Positions 57,313 to 64,000 of a stretch of DNA of 64,000 bases are shown here, piece after piece (the first letter of the stretch is position 1; every line of letters begins with the position of its first letter). The position numbers were made by a program, and so were the translations under genes. The stretch is from assembly GCF_900110925.1 (NCBI RefSeq), contig NZ_FOFP01000002.1, positions 248,001 through 312,000 on the forward strand, in the 5' to 3' direction. A model generated the notes under the pieces. That model ran no database searches and was not told the DNA's origin. It saw only the letters and a list, made by a program, of their open reading frames with translations. This stretch comes from Pseudomonas cuatrocienegasensis (lineage in GTDB: Bacteria; Pseudomonadota; Gammaproteobacteria; Pseudomonadales; Pseudomonadaceae).

Positions 57313-57340
57313 CAAGAACCCGCCAATTGGCGGGTTCTTG
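57313..57340. terminator. Bidirectional terminator for the cyclase gene and fpr
   Basis: A perfect 28-base palindrome, CAAGAACCCGCCAA / TTGGCGGGTTCTTG, 17 bases after the convergent fpr stop. Confidence 0.8.
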
Positions 57341-57356
57341 CGGGTGCGGCAGGCGC

Positions 57357-58136
57357 TTATTTTTCGACGAAGGCACGTTCGATCAGGTAGTCACCTGGCT
57401 CGCCCATGCGCGCGGAAATGGTCAGGCCAAAGCTGTCGAGTACGGCGCTGGTTTCGTCGAGCATGCTCGGGCTGCCGCAGATCATCGCGCGGTCGTCCTG
57501 CGGGTTGATCGGCGGCAGACCGATATCGCTGAACAGCTTGCCGCTGCGCATCAGGTCCGTCAGGCGGCCCTGGTTCTCGAACTCTTCACGGGTCACCGTG
57601 GGGTAATAGATCAGCTTCTGCTTGAGCGCGTCGCCGAAGTACTCGTTCTGCGGCAGGTGCTCGGTGATGAACTCGCGGTAGGCGACTTCATTGACGTAAC
57701 GCACGCCGTGTACCAGCACCACTTTCTCGAAACGCTCGTAGGTTTCCGGGTCCTGGATCACGCTCATGAACGGCGCCAAGCCGGTACCGGTGCTGAGCAG
57801 GTACAGGTGTTTGCCCGGCAGCAGGTCGTCCAGCACCAGGGTGCCGGTAGGTTTCTTGCTGATGACGATCTCGTCACCTTCCTTGAGGTGCTGCAGCTGC
57901 GAGGTCAGCGGGCCGTCTGGCACCTTGATGCTGAAGAACTCCAGATGCTCCTCGTAGTTGGGGCTGGCGATCGAGTAGGCACGCATCAGCGGTCGGCCGT
58001 TGGGTTGCTGCAGGCCAATCATCACGAACTGGCCGTTTTCAAAGCGCAGGCCCGGGTCGCGGGTGCACTTGAAGCTGAACAGGGTATCGTTCCAATGGTG
58101 GACGCTGAGCACACGCTCGACGTTCAGATTGCTCAT
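57357..58136 (-). CDS. fpr: Ferredoxin--NADP(+) reductase
   Basis: FAD enzyme passing electrons from NADPH to ferredoxins, including Bfd for release of iron from bacterioferritin. The 259-residue product has the FAD motif MRAYSIASPNYEE, the NADP site LLSTGTGLAPFMSV and CGSP, and ends in AFVEK, as bacterial subclass I/II Fpr does. ATG at 58136 gives the conserved MSNLNVERVL start. Divergent from the LysR gene finR, which activates fpr under superoxide and sulfur stress in P. putida. Partner genes bfd and bfr are also in this window. Confidence 0.95.
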   Translation of the reverse strand: MSNLNVERVLSVHHWNDTLFSFKCTRDPGLRFENGQFVMIGLQQPNGRPLMRAYSIASPNYEEHLEFFSIKVPDGPLTSQLQHLKEGDEIVISKKPTGTLVLDDLLPGKHLYLLSTGTGLAPFMSVIQDPETYERFEKVVLVHGVRYVNEVAYREFITEHLPQNEYFGDALKQKLIYYPTVTREEFENQGRLTDLMRSGKLFSDIGLPPINPQDDRAMICGSPSMLDETSAVLDSFGLTISARMGEPGDYLIERAFVEK

Positions 58137-58242
58137 GCAGGCATACCTCAAGGGACTAAAGGGTCGATTGCGCTGCATTCTAGGGACGCGCACAATATCT
58201 GTTAAGTGGATTATTACGATATAGGTTATCGGTTATATAGAT
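58137..58242. promoter_or_regulatory. fpr-finR divergent control region
   Basis: AT-rich intergenic with the inverted repeat CGATA-TAGGT-TATCG (58217-58231), a likely LysR-type (T-N11-A-like) FinR site, next to the finR start. The same bases may overlap the finR promoter, suggesting autoregulation. Confidence 0.5.
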
Positions 58243-59169
58243 ATGCGATTTACCCTCAGACAACTTCAGGTATTCGTCGCCGTAGCCCAGCAGGAAAGCG
58301 TCTCGCGCGCCGCGCAATCGTTGTCGCTGTCGCAATCGGCCACCAGCACCGCGCTCACCGAACTGGAGCGCCAGACCGATTGCCAGTTGTTCGACCGCGC
58401 CGGTAAGCGCCTGAGCCTCAATGCCCTGGGCCACCAACTGGTGCCCCAGGCCGTGGCGCTGATCGACCAGGCCAAGGAAATAGAGCGTCTACTCGGGGGC
58501 AAGAGCGGTTTTGGCTCGCTCAACGTGGGCGCCACCCTGACCGTGGGCAACTACCTGGCCACCCTGCTGATCGGCAGTTTCATGCAGCGCCACCCGGAAT
58601 GCCGGGTCAAGCTACAGGTGCATAACACCGCCCATGTGGTGCAGCAGATCGCCCATTACGAACTCGACCTGGGCCTGATCGAAGGCGACTGCCATCACCC
58701 GGACATCGAGGTTCAGCCCTGGGTAGAGGATGAGCTGGTGGTTTTCTGCGCGCCCAGCCACCCATTGGCTGCCGCTGGCCAGGCGGACCTGCAGGCGCTC
58801 AGCGAAGAGGCCTGGATCCTCCGCGAGCAGGGTTCGGGAACGCGGCTGACCTTCGACCAGGCCATGCGTCATCACCCGCGCGCGCTGAATATTCGCCTCG
58901 AACTGGAGCATACCGAAGCGATCAAGCGCGCCGTGGAATCTGGGCTGGGCATCGGCTGCATCTCGCGCCTGGCCCTGCGTGATGCCTTCCGCCGTGGCAG
59001 CCTGGTTGCGGTGGAAACTCCGGACCTGGACCTGCGCCGGCAGTTCTACTTCATCTGGCACAAACAGAAGTACCAGACTGCCGCGATGCGCGAGTTTCTC
59101 GAACTGTGCCGGGCCATGACGGCGGGCGTCAGGCGCAGTGACGAGATCGTGTTGCCGCCAGTGAATTAG
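58243..59169 (+). CDS. finR: LysR-family regulator FinR
   Basis: A 308-residue LysR protein with N-terminal winged HTH (MRFTLRQLQVFVAVAQQESV, SLSQSATSTALTELE) and a periplasmic-binding-fold sensor domain. Its divergent place next to fpr matches P. putida FinR, the activator of fprA in response to oxidative or sulfite stress. ATG 58243 is right after the candidate operator. The sensor domain has one Cys in ECRVKL, one in DCHH and others; redox sensing is not shown. Confidence 0.9.
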   Translation: MRFTLRQLQVFVAVAQQESVSRAAQSLSLSQSATSTALTELERQTDCQLFDRAGKRLSLNALGHQLVPQAVALIDQAKEIERLLGGKSGFGSLNVGATLTVGNYLATLLIGSFMQRHPECRVKLQVHNTAHVVQQIAHYELDLGLIEGDCHHPDIEVQPWVEDELVVFCAPSHPLAAAGQADLQALSEEAWILREQGSGTRLTFDQAMRHHPRALNIRLELEHTEAIKRAVESGLGIGCISRLALRDAFRRGSLVAVETPDLDLRRQFYFIWHKQKYQTAAMREFLELCRAMTAGVRRSDEIVLPPVN

Positions 59170-59189
59170 CCACCTGACCATTGCGCGAC

Positions 59190-59555
59190 TCAGCCCAGCA
59201 GAATCACCAGCCAGACACTGCCAATCAGGGTCAGCGAGACAAACTGCGCGGCGCTGCCCATATCTTTGGCGTTTTTCGACAGTGGGTGCAGTTCGAGGGA
59301 AATCCGGTCGATCGCCGCCTCAACTGCCGAGTTGAGCAGCTCCACGATCAGCGCCAGCAGGCACACGCCAATCATCAACGCGCGCTCACCACGGCTGACA
59401 TCGACGAAGAAGGCCAGCGGGATCAATACGGCGTTGAGCCAGACCAATTGACGAAACGCAGCCTCACCAGTAAACGCGGCGCGCAGGCCGTCCATCGAAT
59501 AGCCGGTTGCATTAAGGATACGTCGCAGGCCGGTGTGGCCCTTGAATGGGGACAT
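59190..59555 (-). CDS. dgkA: Diacylglycerol kinase
   Basis: A 121-residue, three-helix inner-membrane kinase that phosphorylates diacylglycerol released in membrane-derived oligosaccharide or LPS metabolism. Motifs: GHTGLRRILNATGYS, EAAFRQ and the catalytic ELLNSAVEAAIDRIS. Glucan synthesis genes opgGH in this window produce the diacylglycerol-generating process in enteric bacteria, though here the link is only functional. Next to erdR as in P. aeruginosa. Confidence 0.95.
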   Translation of the reverse strand: MSPFKGHTGLRRILNATGYSMDGLRAAFTGEAAFRQLVWLNAVLIPLAFFVDVSRGERALMIGVCLLALIVELLNSAVEAAIDRISLELHPLSKNAKDMGSAAQFVSLTLIGSVWLVILLG

Positions 59556-59623
59556 GAAAGGATCATCGCAACGAGAAAGGACAGACCGCTCACGCAGCCT
59601 GCCGAAGGAAGATTAACCGACGC

Positions 59624-60283
59624 TTAAGCGTTCGCAGGTGCAGGAATCGACTCAAGCTGTTGCAGCAGCAGCGCCGCCTGGGTGCGGGTACGCACGCCTA
59701 GCTTGCGGAAGATCGCCGTGACATGGGCCTTGACCGTCGCTTCGGAGACGCTCAGCTCGTAGGCGATCTGCTTATTCAGCAGGCCATCACAGACCATGGT
59801 CAGCACCCGGAACTGCTGGGGCGTCAGGCTCGCCAGGCCAGCGCTGGCAGCTTTGGCCTCGGCCGACACAGTCGCCGCGGCCTCGGTCTGCACGGGCCAC
59901 CAGGCATCGCCATCGAGCACCTGACGGACAGCCTGCTGGATAACCTCGAGCGAACTCGACTTGGGGATAAAACCGCTGGCGCCGAACTCCCGGGAACGGG
60001 CGACCACGGCCACATCCTCCTGGGCCGAGATCATCACCACCGGAACCTGCGGATACTGCCCGCGCAACAGCACCAGACCGGAGAAGCCGTAGGCACCCGG
60101 CATATTCAGGTCGAGCAGCACCAGATCCCAGTCCTGCTTGTCTGCCAGGCAGCTCTCCAGCTCGGCAATGCTGGCGGCCTCGACCAGACGCGTATCGGCG
60201 CCCAGGCCGAGCATCAGGGCCTGCTGCAGCGCACTGCGAAACAAGGGGTGGTCATCGGCGATGAGGATGTCGTAAGCGGCCAT
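59624..60283 (-). CDS. erdR: LuxR-type response regulator ErdR
   Basis: A 219-residue two-domain regulator: receiver domain (DILIADDHPLF, phospho-Asp in LLDLNMPG, Lys in PKSS) and LuxR HTH (LNKQIAYELSVSEATVKAHVTAIFRKL). Resembles ErdR (PA3604)/AgmR, involved in ethanol and acetate metabolism regulation. ATG 60283 is preferred over a start 11 codons upstream. No sensor kinase adjoins. 68 bases upstream of dgkA on the same strand. Confidence 0.9.
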   Translation of the reverse strand: MAAYDILIADDHPLFRSALQQALMLGLGADTRLVEAASIAELESCLADKQDWDLVLLDLNMPGAYGFSGLVLLRGQYPQVPVVMISAQEDVAVVARSREFGASGFIPKSSSLEVIQQAVRQVLDGDAWWPVQTEAAATVSAEAKAASAGLASLTPQQFRVLTMVCDGLLNKQIAYELSVSEATVKAHVTAIFRKLGVRTRTQAALLLQQLESIPAPANA

Positions 60284-60475
60284 GGCAGGTCCTGTTCTTG
60301 TTATACGGGCAATCATCTATGGGCTGCGATCCTGCAGCCGGTGACGATCTGCACGATTATGGCACGCTGCGCACGGGAATGCGCCGCAGGCGCTATCAGC
60401 ATGTGCAGCGCTGGTGGGGTGGTCAAGCGCTGTGCTTTGCGGCACAGTCTGCGCCCCTTTCACGAGAACTGCTGC

Positions 60476-61366
60476 ATGCACCATACCGCCCTCAGAGCTG
60501 ACCTGTTGATGTTGCTCACTGCAGCGATCTGGGGATTTTCCTTTGTTGCACAGCGACTCGGTATGGATGCGATTGGCCCCTTCCTCTATACCGGGCTGCG
60601 CTTTCTGTTGGCGACGCTGGCACTGCTGCTGGTGCTGCCCCTGCTCCGTGGGCGCGCCCAGCGTCCGGCAATTGAGCGCTCGTTGCTGCTATCAGGTGGC
60701 CTGATGGGGCTGGTACTGGCGCTGGGCATCAACCTGCAGCAAGTCGGTCTGCTGTTCACCAGCGTGACCAATGCCGGCTTCATTACCGGCCTCTATGTGA
60801 TTGTGGTACCGCTGCTGGGGTTATTGCTTGGCCAGCGAACCGGCCTCGGCATCTGGCTCGGCGCAAGCCTTGCGGTAATCGGCATGTTCCTGCTCAGCGT
60901 AGGCGATGGTTTCAGCGTGGCAGCAGGTGACTGGTTACAACTGATAGGTGCGTTCGTCTGGGGCGTGCACGTATTGCTGGTGGGGGCCTTCGCCAGCCGT
61001 CATAACCCTTTGCACCTGGCAGTGGTGCAGTTTGCCGTATGCGCCCTGATCAGCCTGCTGCTGGCGGTCGCGCTGGAAGATATTCGCTGGGACGCCATCC
61101 TCGCCGCCGCACCGGCCATTCTGTATGGCGGACTCTTCGGCGTGGCCGTGGGTTTCACCCTGCAGGTTGTCGCACAGCAAGATGCCATCGCCTCCCATGC
61201 AGCCATCATCCTCTCGCTGGAAGCGGTATTCGCAGCCATCGCCGGAGCCTGGCTGCTCGGCGAAACCCTGCACCTGAAAGGCTACCTGGGCTGCGCCCTG
61301 ATGTTTTGCGGCATGCTCCTGGCGCAACTCTGGCCACGCCCGGCGAGCGTACTCAAGGCCTCATAG
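60476..61366 (+). CDS. EamA/DMT-superfamily transporter
   Basis: A 296-residue, ten-helix drug/metabolite exporter built from two EamA repeats: LLTAAIWGFSFVAQRLGMDAIGPFLYTGLRF in the first half and SLEAVFAAIAGAWLLGETL in the second. Substrate unknown. ATG 60476 was chosen by fold start; the longer open frame overlaps the erdR gene. Convergent with the DTW gene, whose stop codon directly adjoins its own. Confidence 0.9.
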   Translation: MHHTALRADLLMLLTAAIWGFSFVAQRLGMDAIGPFLYTGLRFLLATLALLLVLPLLRGRAQRPAIERSLLLSGGLMGLVLALGINLQQVGLLFTSVTNAGFITGLYVIVVPLLGLLLGQRTGLGIWLGASLAVIGMFLLSVGDGFSVAAGDWLQLIGAFVWGVHVLLVGAFASRHNPLHLAVVQFAVCALISLLLAVALEDIRWDAILAAAPAILYGGLFGVAVGFTLQVVAQQDAIASHAAIILSLEAVFAAIAGAWLLGETLHLKGYLGCALMFCGMLLAQLWPRPASVLKAS

Positions 61367-62071
61367 AAAGGTGCGCAGTTGCTGGTGCAGTGCATCATCC
61401 AGATCGACGGCGCGGGGCGCCTTGGCTGCCAGGTAATGCTGGCTGAAAACATCCAGGTACGCATCCAGCGCCCCGGCAGCCTTTGTATCCCCTGCCAGTT
61501 CCAGGCACAGCGCCGCCACCTCGGCGGTACACAAATGATCATCGCGCTTGGAGCGGCGCAGCCGGTAACGCGAGAGCTGCTCGGGCGATAGGCTCAACAC
61601 CGGCAAGCTGTCCAGATACGGGCTTTTGCGAAACATCTTGCGTGCCTCGGTCCAGGTCGCATCCAGCAAGATGAACAGTGGCCGCTTACCGTCAACCGCC
61701 TGAACCTGATTGACCACCCGCTCAGGCGCTGCATATTCACCCGGGAAGACCACAAAAGGTTGCCACTGCGGGTCGGCCAGGACGGCCAGCAGCGCCTCCT
61801 CCACCGCAGTCCGCGACCAGCCGAAAGCGCTGGTATCGGCAACAACGTCGGCGATCAGCCAACCGGTATTGCTCGGCTTGAGCGCTTCGACATCATGCAT
61901 GACCAGACAGAACCCGGACTGGGTGGCGATCCGCGGCCGCCAGTCGCACAGGCAGTGTGTCACGGCCAGACGACAGCTCGCACAGCGTATGGCCCGCGAA
62001 CCACGGGCCAGAAACGGTTTTTCACTGCGCGCCAGGCGCGCCTCCCGCAAACGGGCTACTGCGTGGCTCAT
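61361..62071 (-). CDS. DTW-domain tRNA-uridine aminocarboxypropyltransferase
   Basis: A 236-residue DTW family protein (TapT/YfiP-like) that attaches aminocarboxypropyl to U47 of tRNA using SAM. Zinc-site cysteines in CASCRLAVTHCLCDW, signature DATWTEARKMF (DxTW), and DDHLCTAEVAALCLE. The N-terminus is rich in basic residues for tRNA binding. Overlaps the end of the convergent DMT gene by six bases. No second family member seen in the window. Confidence 0.88.
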   Translation of the reverse strand: MSHAVARLREARLARSEKPFLARGSRAIRCASCRLAVTHCLCDWRPRIATQSGFCLVMHDVEALKPSNTGWLIADVVADTSAFGWSRTAVEEALLAVLADPQWQPFVVFPGEYAAPERVVNQVQAVDGKRPLFILLDATWTEARKMFRKSPYLDSLPVLSLSPEQLSRYRLRRSKRDDHLCTAEVAALCLELAGDTKAAGALDAYLDVFSQHYLAAKAPRAVDLDDALHQQLRTFL

Positions 62072-62305
62072 CGCACGTTAACCGAGCAAACGGGCACGTC
62101 ATACAAAACAAACATCGCAACGCCGCCAAATAGAAGGTCGCCAAGTCTACCAGTAGAGACTGCCCGGCAAGCGTTCAAGCAGTTCCCGTAAACGCATGAC
62201 CGGACAAGCAGCGCCGCGCTCGGTACCATGTAGCACTGCTCGCAGCCGGCGAACGTACAGCGCGCCAGGCGGTCGAACCGAGTCAATTGCTTTCAGGAGT
62301 GTCCC

Positions 62306-62707
62306 ATGCTGCGCCTTATTCTCCCCACGCTTGCCCTTGCCTTGGTGCTGCCTAGCGCCCATGCCGTGTCCCTGAAAGAAAACGAACTGACCCAGTTACT
62401 CGAGCAGGTCGCACGTGAAAGCAGCGTGGGCACACCACGAGCCATCAACGCCGACATTCTCGACCAGGGCTATACGGTCCAGGGCAAAGAGTTGGTCAAC
62501 CATCTCAGCGTACGTGAAGGCCATGCCACACAAATGCGCGCCAACCCCGATACAGTCAGGGCGCAACTGTCCAATAGCGTCTGCACCAATCCGGGGTATC
62601 GCAAGCTGCTTAGCCAGGGCGCCGTGTTGCGTTATGAGTTCAGCGAGTACAAGAGCAATCGCCCGGTAATCAACGAGCGCTTCAGCCAGGCCGATTGCGG
62701 GCTCTGA
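62306..62707 (+). CDS. DUF4146 secreted protein (PA3611-like)
   Basis: A 133-residue protein with a signal peptide (cleavage near SAHA-VSL). The mature part begins LKENELTQLLEQVARESS and has two Cys (SVCTNPGYR and QADCGL) that can form a disulfide. Strongly like PA3611 of P. aeruginosa, a Pseudomonas-specific protein of solved structure called a quorum-sensing-regulated virulence factor; biochemical role unknown. Position after erdR/dgkA fits the same region. ATG 62306 follows AGGAG. Confidence 0.82.
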   Translation: MLRLILPTLALALVLPSAHAVSLKENELTQLLEQVARESSVGTPRAINADILDQGYTVQGKELVNHLSVREGHATQMRANPDTVRAQLSNSVCTNPGYRKLLSQGAVLRYEFSEYKSNRPVINERFSQADCGL

Positions 62708-62772
62708 GCCTCGCCGCCTGAACGTAAAGCGGGCTGCCATACTAGGATCTATTGTCGAATAAGGAGCCTGCC

Positions 62773-63876
62773 ATGCCTGACACCCCTGACGACTACCTGT
62801 CCCGGCATTTCCAGACCAGCGAAATCGACCTGGGCGAGCGGATCACCGCGCTTGCCACCCAGGTCACGCCACCCGGCAGTGCCAACGTGATGCTCTACCG
62901 CGACATGCTCGCCACCGTGGCGCGCATGGCACAGGCTGACCGCAATCGCTGGGACGCCAAGATCATGCTGCAGACCCTGCGCGAGCTGGAGCAGGCCTTC
63001 AGTCTGCTCGAACGCTTCAAGCGCCGGCGCAAGGTCACTGTTTTCGGTTCGGCCCGCACGCCGCCGGAGCACCCGATCTATGCCCTGGCCCGTGAATTGG
63101 GCAGCGCATTGGCGCGCCATGACCTGATGGTCATCACCGGCGCCGGTGGTGGGGTGATGGCGGCCGCCCATGAAGGGGCGGGAGCCGACAACAGCCTGGG
63201 CTTCAATATTGCCCTGCCCTTCGAACAACGGCCCAATGCCACGCTGGCCGGCAGTAGCAACTTGCTGCCGTTCCACTTCTTCTTTTTGCGCAAACTGTTT
63301 TTCGTCAAGGAGGCTGACGGACTGGTGCTCTGCCCTGGTGGCTTCGGCACCCTGGACGAAGCGCTCGAAGTGCTGACACTGGTGCAGACGGGTAAAAGCC
63401 CGTTGGTGCCTATCGTGCTGCTCGATCAGCCCGGTGGGACCTTCTGGCAGGACGCGCTGACATTTATCAGGCATCACCTCGAAGACAACGGCTATATCCT
63501 CAGCAACGACCTGAATTTGCTGCGCCTGGTCTACAGCGCCGAGGAGGCGACCGAAGAAATTACCGCCTTCTACCGCAACTACCATTCCAGTCGCCGACTG
63601 AACGGCCGTTTCGTGGTGCGCCTGCGCCATGCACTGAGCGACCGCACGCTGCAACAGCTCGATAACGAGTTCCGCGACCTGTGCCGAGAGGACGGTTTCA
63701 GCCAATGCGCCAGTGCCGCAGACGAAGTGGACGAACCGGAGCTGCGCCACCTGACGCGCCTGGCGTTCACCTTCAACGGCCGTGATTATGGCCGTTTGCG
63801 CCAACTGATCGACCTGATCAACCGCCCCGAAAACTGGTACGACCCCACAGCCGTTGCGCTAACGGACAGCCACTGA
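62773..63876 (+). CDS. LOG-family (TIGR00730-like) protein
   Basis: A 367-residue protein whose centre is a Rossmann-like LOG domain: VTVFGSAR, ITGAGGGVMAAAHEGA and PGGFGTLDEALE (the PGGxGTxxE motif of lysine-decarboxylase-like/LONELY GUY proteins). LOG enzymes release cytokinin-type bases from nucleoside monophosphates; many bacterial members are nucleotide hydrolases of unproven role (E. coli PpnN is a related nucleosidase). Extra N- and C-terminal domains make it longer than plain LOG. ATG 62773 has AAGGAG upstream; an earlier ATG at 62752 is less well placed. Confidence 0.85.
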   Translation: MPDTPDDYLSRHFQTSEIDLGERITALATQVTPPGSANVMLYRDMLATVARMAQADRNRWDAKIMLQTLRELEQAFSLLERFKRRRKVTVFGSARTPPEHPIYALARELGSALARHDLMVITGAGGGVMAAAHEGAGADNSLGFNIALPFEQRPNATLAGSSNLLPFHFFFLRKLFFVKEADGLVLCPGGFGTLDEALEVLTLVQTGKSPLVPIVLLDQPGGTFWQDALTFIRHHLEDNGYILSNDLNLLRLVYSAEEATEEITAFYRNYHSSRRLNGRFVVRLRHALSDRTLQQLDNEFRDLCREDGFSQCASAADEVDEPELRHLTRLAFTFNGRDYGRLRQLIDLINRPENWYDPTAVALTDSH

Positions 63877-63911
63877 AACGACTGAACAGCGATTGCGCAG
63901 CATGTCTAGCG

Positions 63912-64000
63912 GTGCGCACAGCGCACCCGACCGATGGCCCCCGCTATTGGGGCTTGTATAAGCGGTGTCACTGCTCGTGTAGGAGCGAAGGAGCGCCTAG
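63912..64000. repeat. Dispersed repeats at the window end
   Basis: GGTGCGCACAGCGCACCCGAC (63912-63932) palindrome, then from about 63978 GTAGGAGCGAAGGAGCGCC, the left arm of another REP-type repeat cut by the window. No gene begins after the LOG gene. Confidence 0.55.

Overview
The window is chromosomal DNA of a high-GC gammaproteobacterium, very probably a Pseudomonas sensu lato. Evidence: MotY next to argG, pyrC-rnt-bfd-bfr-grxD order, paired fadD1/fadD2, braCDEFG-type LIV-I transporter, RhlG, fpr/finR divergent pair, dgkA-erdR, a PA3611-like (DUF4146) protein, Anr boxes, and abundant REP-like extragenic palindromes. Several blocks look syntenic with the P. aeruginosa genome from memory (argG to grxD; fadD1 to the MaoC protein; braC to braG; dgkA to the LOG protein). 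No rRNA, tRNA, CRISPR array, prophage or full transposase-bearing IS was seen.

Layout. 1-310: tail of an orphan cbb3 oxidase ccoN-like gene and a ccoQ-like partner. 425-6418: argG, motY, pyrC, rnt, bfd, bfr, grxD (biosynthesis, flagellar stator support, iron storage, Fe-S). 6508-10482: a molybdopterin oxidoreductase and a chemoreceptor separated by a small MITE-like element. 10718-17415: fatty acyl-CoA ligases fadD1 and fadD2, divergent from a lipase-like hydrolase, a MaoC hydratase and an FAD oxidoreductase broken by one in-frame stop. 17781-21624: cytosine use operon codB-pucR-codA, with chained ATGA overlaps, behind a strong sigma-54 promoter candidate. 22051-25101: three-gene aromatic-acid-type efflux operon (FUSC, DUF1656, HlyD). 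25603-25907: a 39-codon ccoM-like gene with two perfect Anr boxes and its own terminator. 26103-29053: old yellow enzyme and HxlR regulator, AlkB and small proteins. 29153-29421: a 269-bp element with 20-bp terminal inverted repeats just upstream of rapA. 29496-41115: rapA, a PrpF/GalD-like isomerase, a Spinster MFS carrier, an acyltransferase and opgGH for osmoregulated periplasmic glucans. 41284-46448: hyi-glxR and a four-gene PhnD-type ABC transporter. 46725-52215: DUF2288 and the branched-chain amino acid transporter. 52525-63876: a 28-residue membrane peptide, a pseudouridine-synthase-like protein that appears to lack its catalytic Asp, DUF1456, rhlG, trmO, a diguanylate cyclase, fpr/finR, dgkA, erdR, a DMT exporter, a DTW tRNA-modification enzyme, DUF4146 and a LOG-family protein.

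Most of the window is core metabolism in short, tightly coupled operons. The accessory signal lies in the gaps: at least six dispersed palindromic repeat families and two MITE-like elements. I see no convincing new multi-gene system. The best leads are the split cbb3 accessory genes under Anr-type control, the sigma-54 cytosine operon, the nested repeat elements, the degenerate pseudouridine synthase and the unlisted small proteins. Function names rest on motif reading and remembered family sequences; no database search was run.
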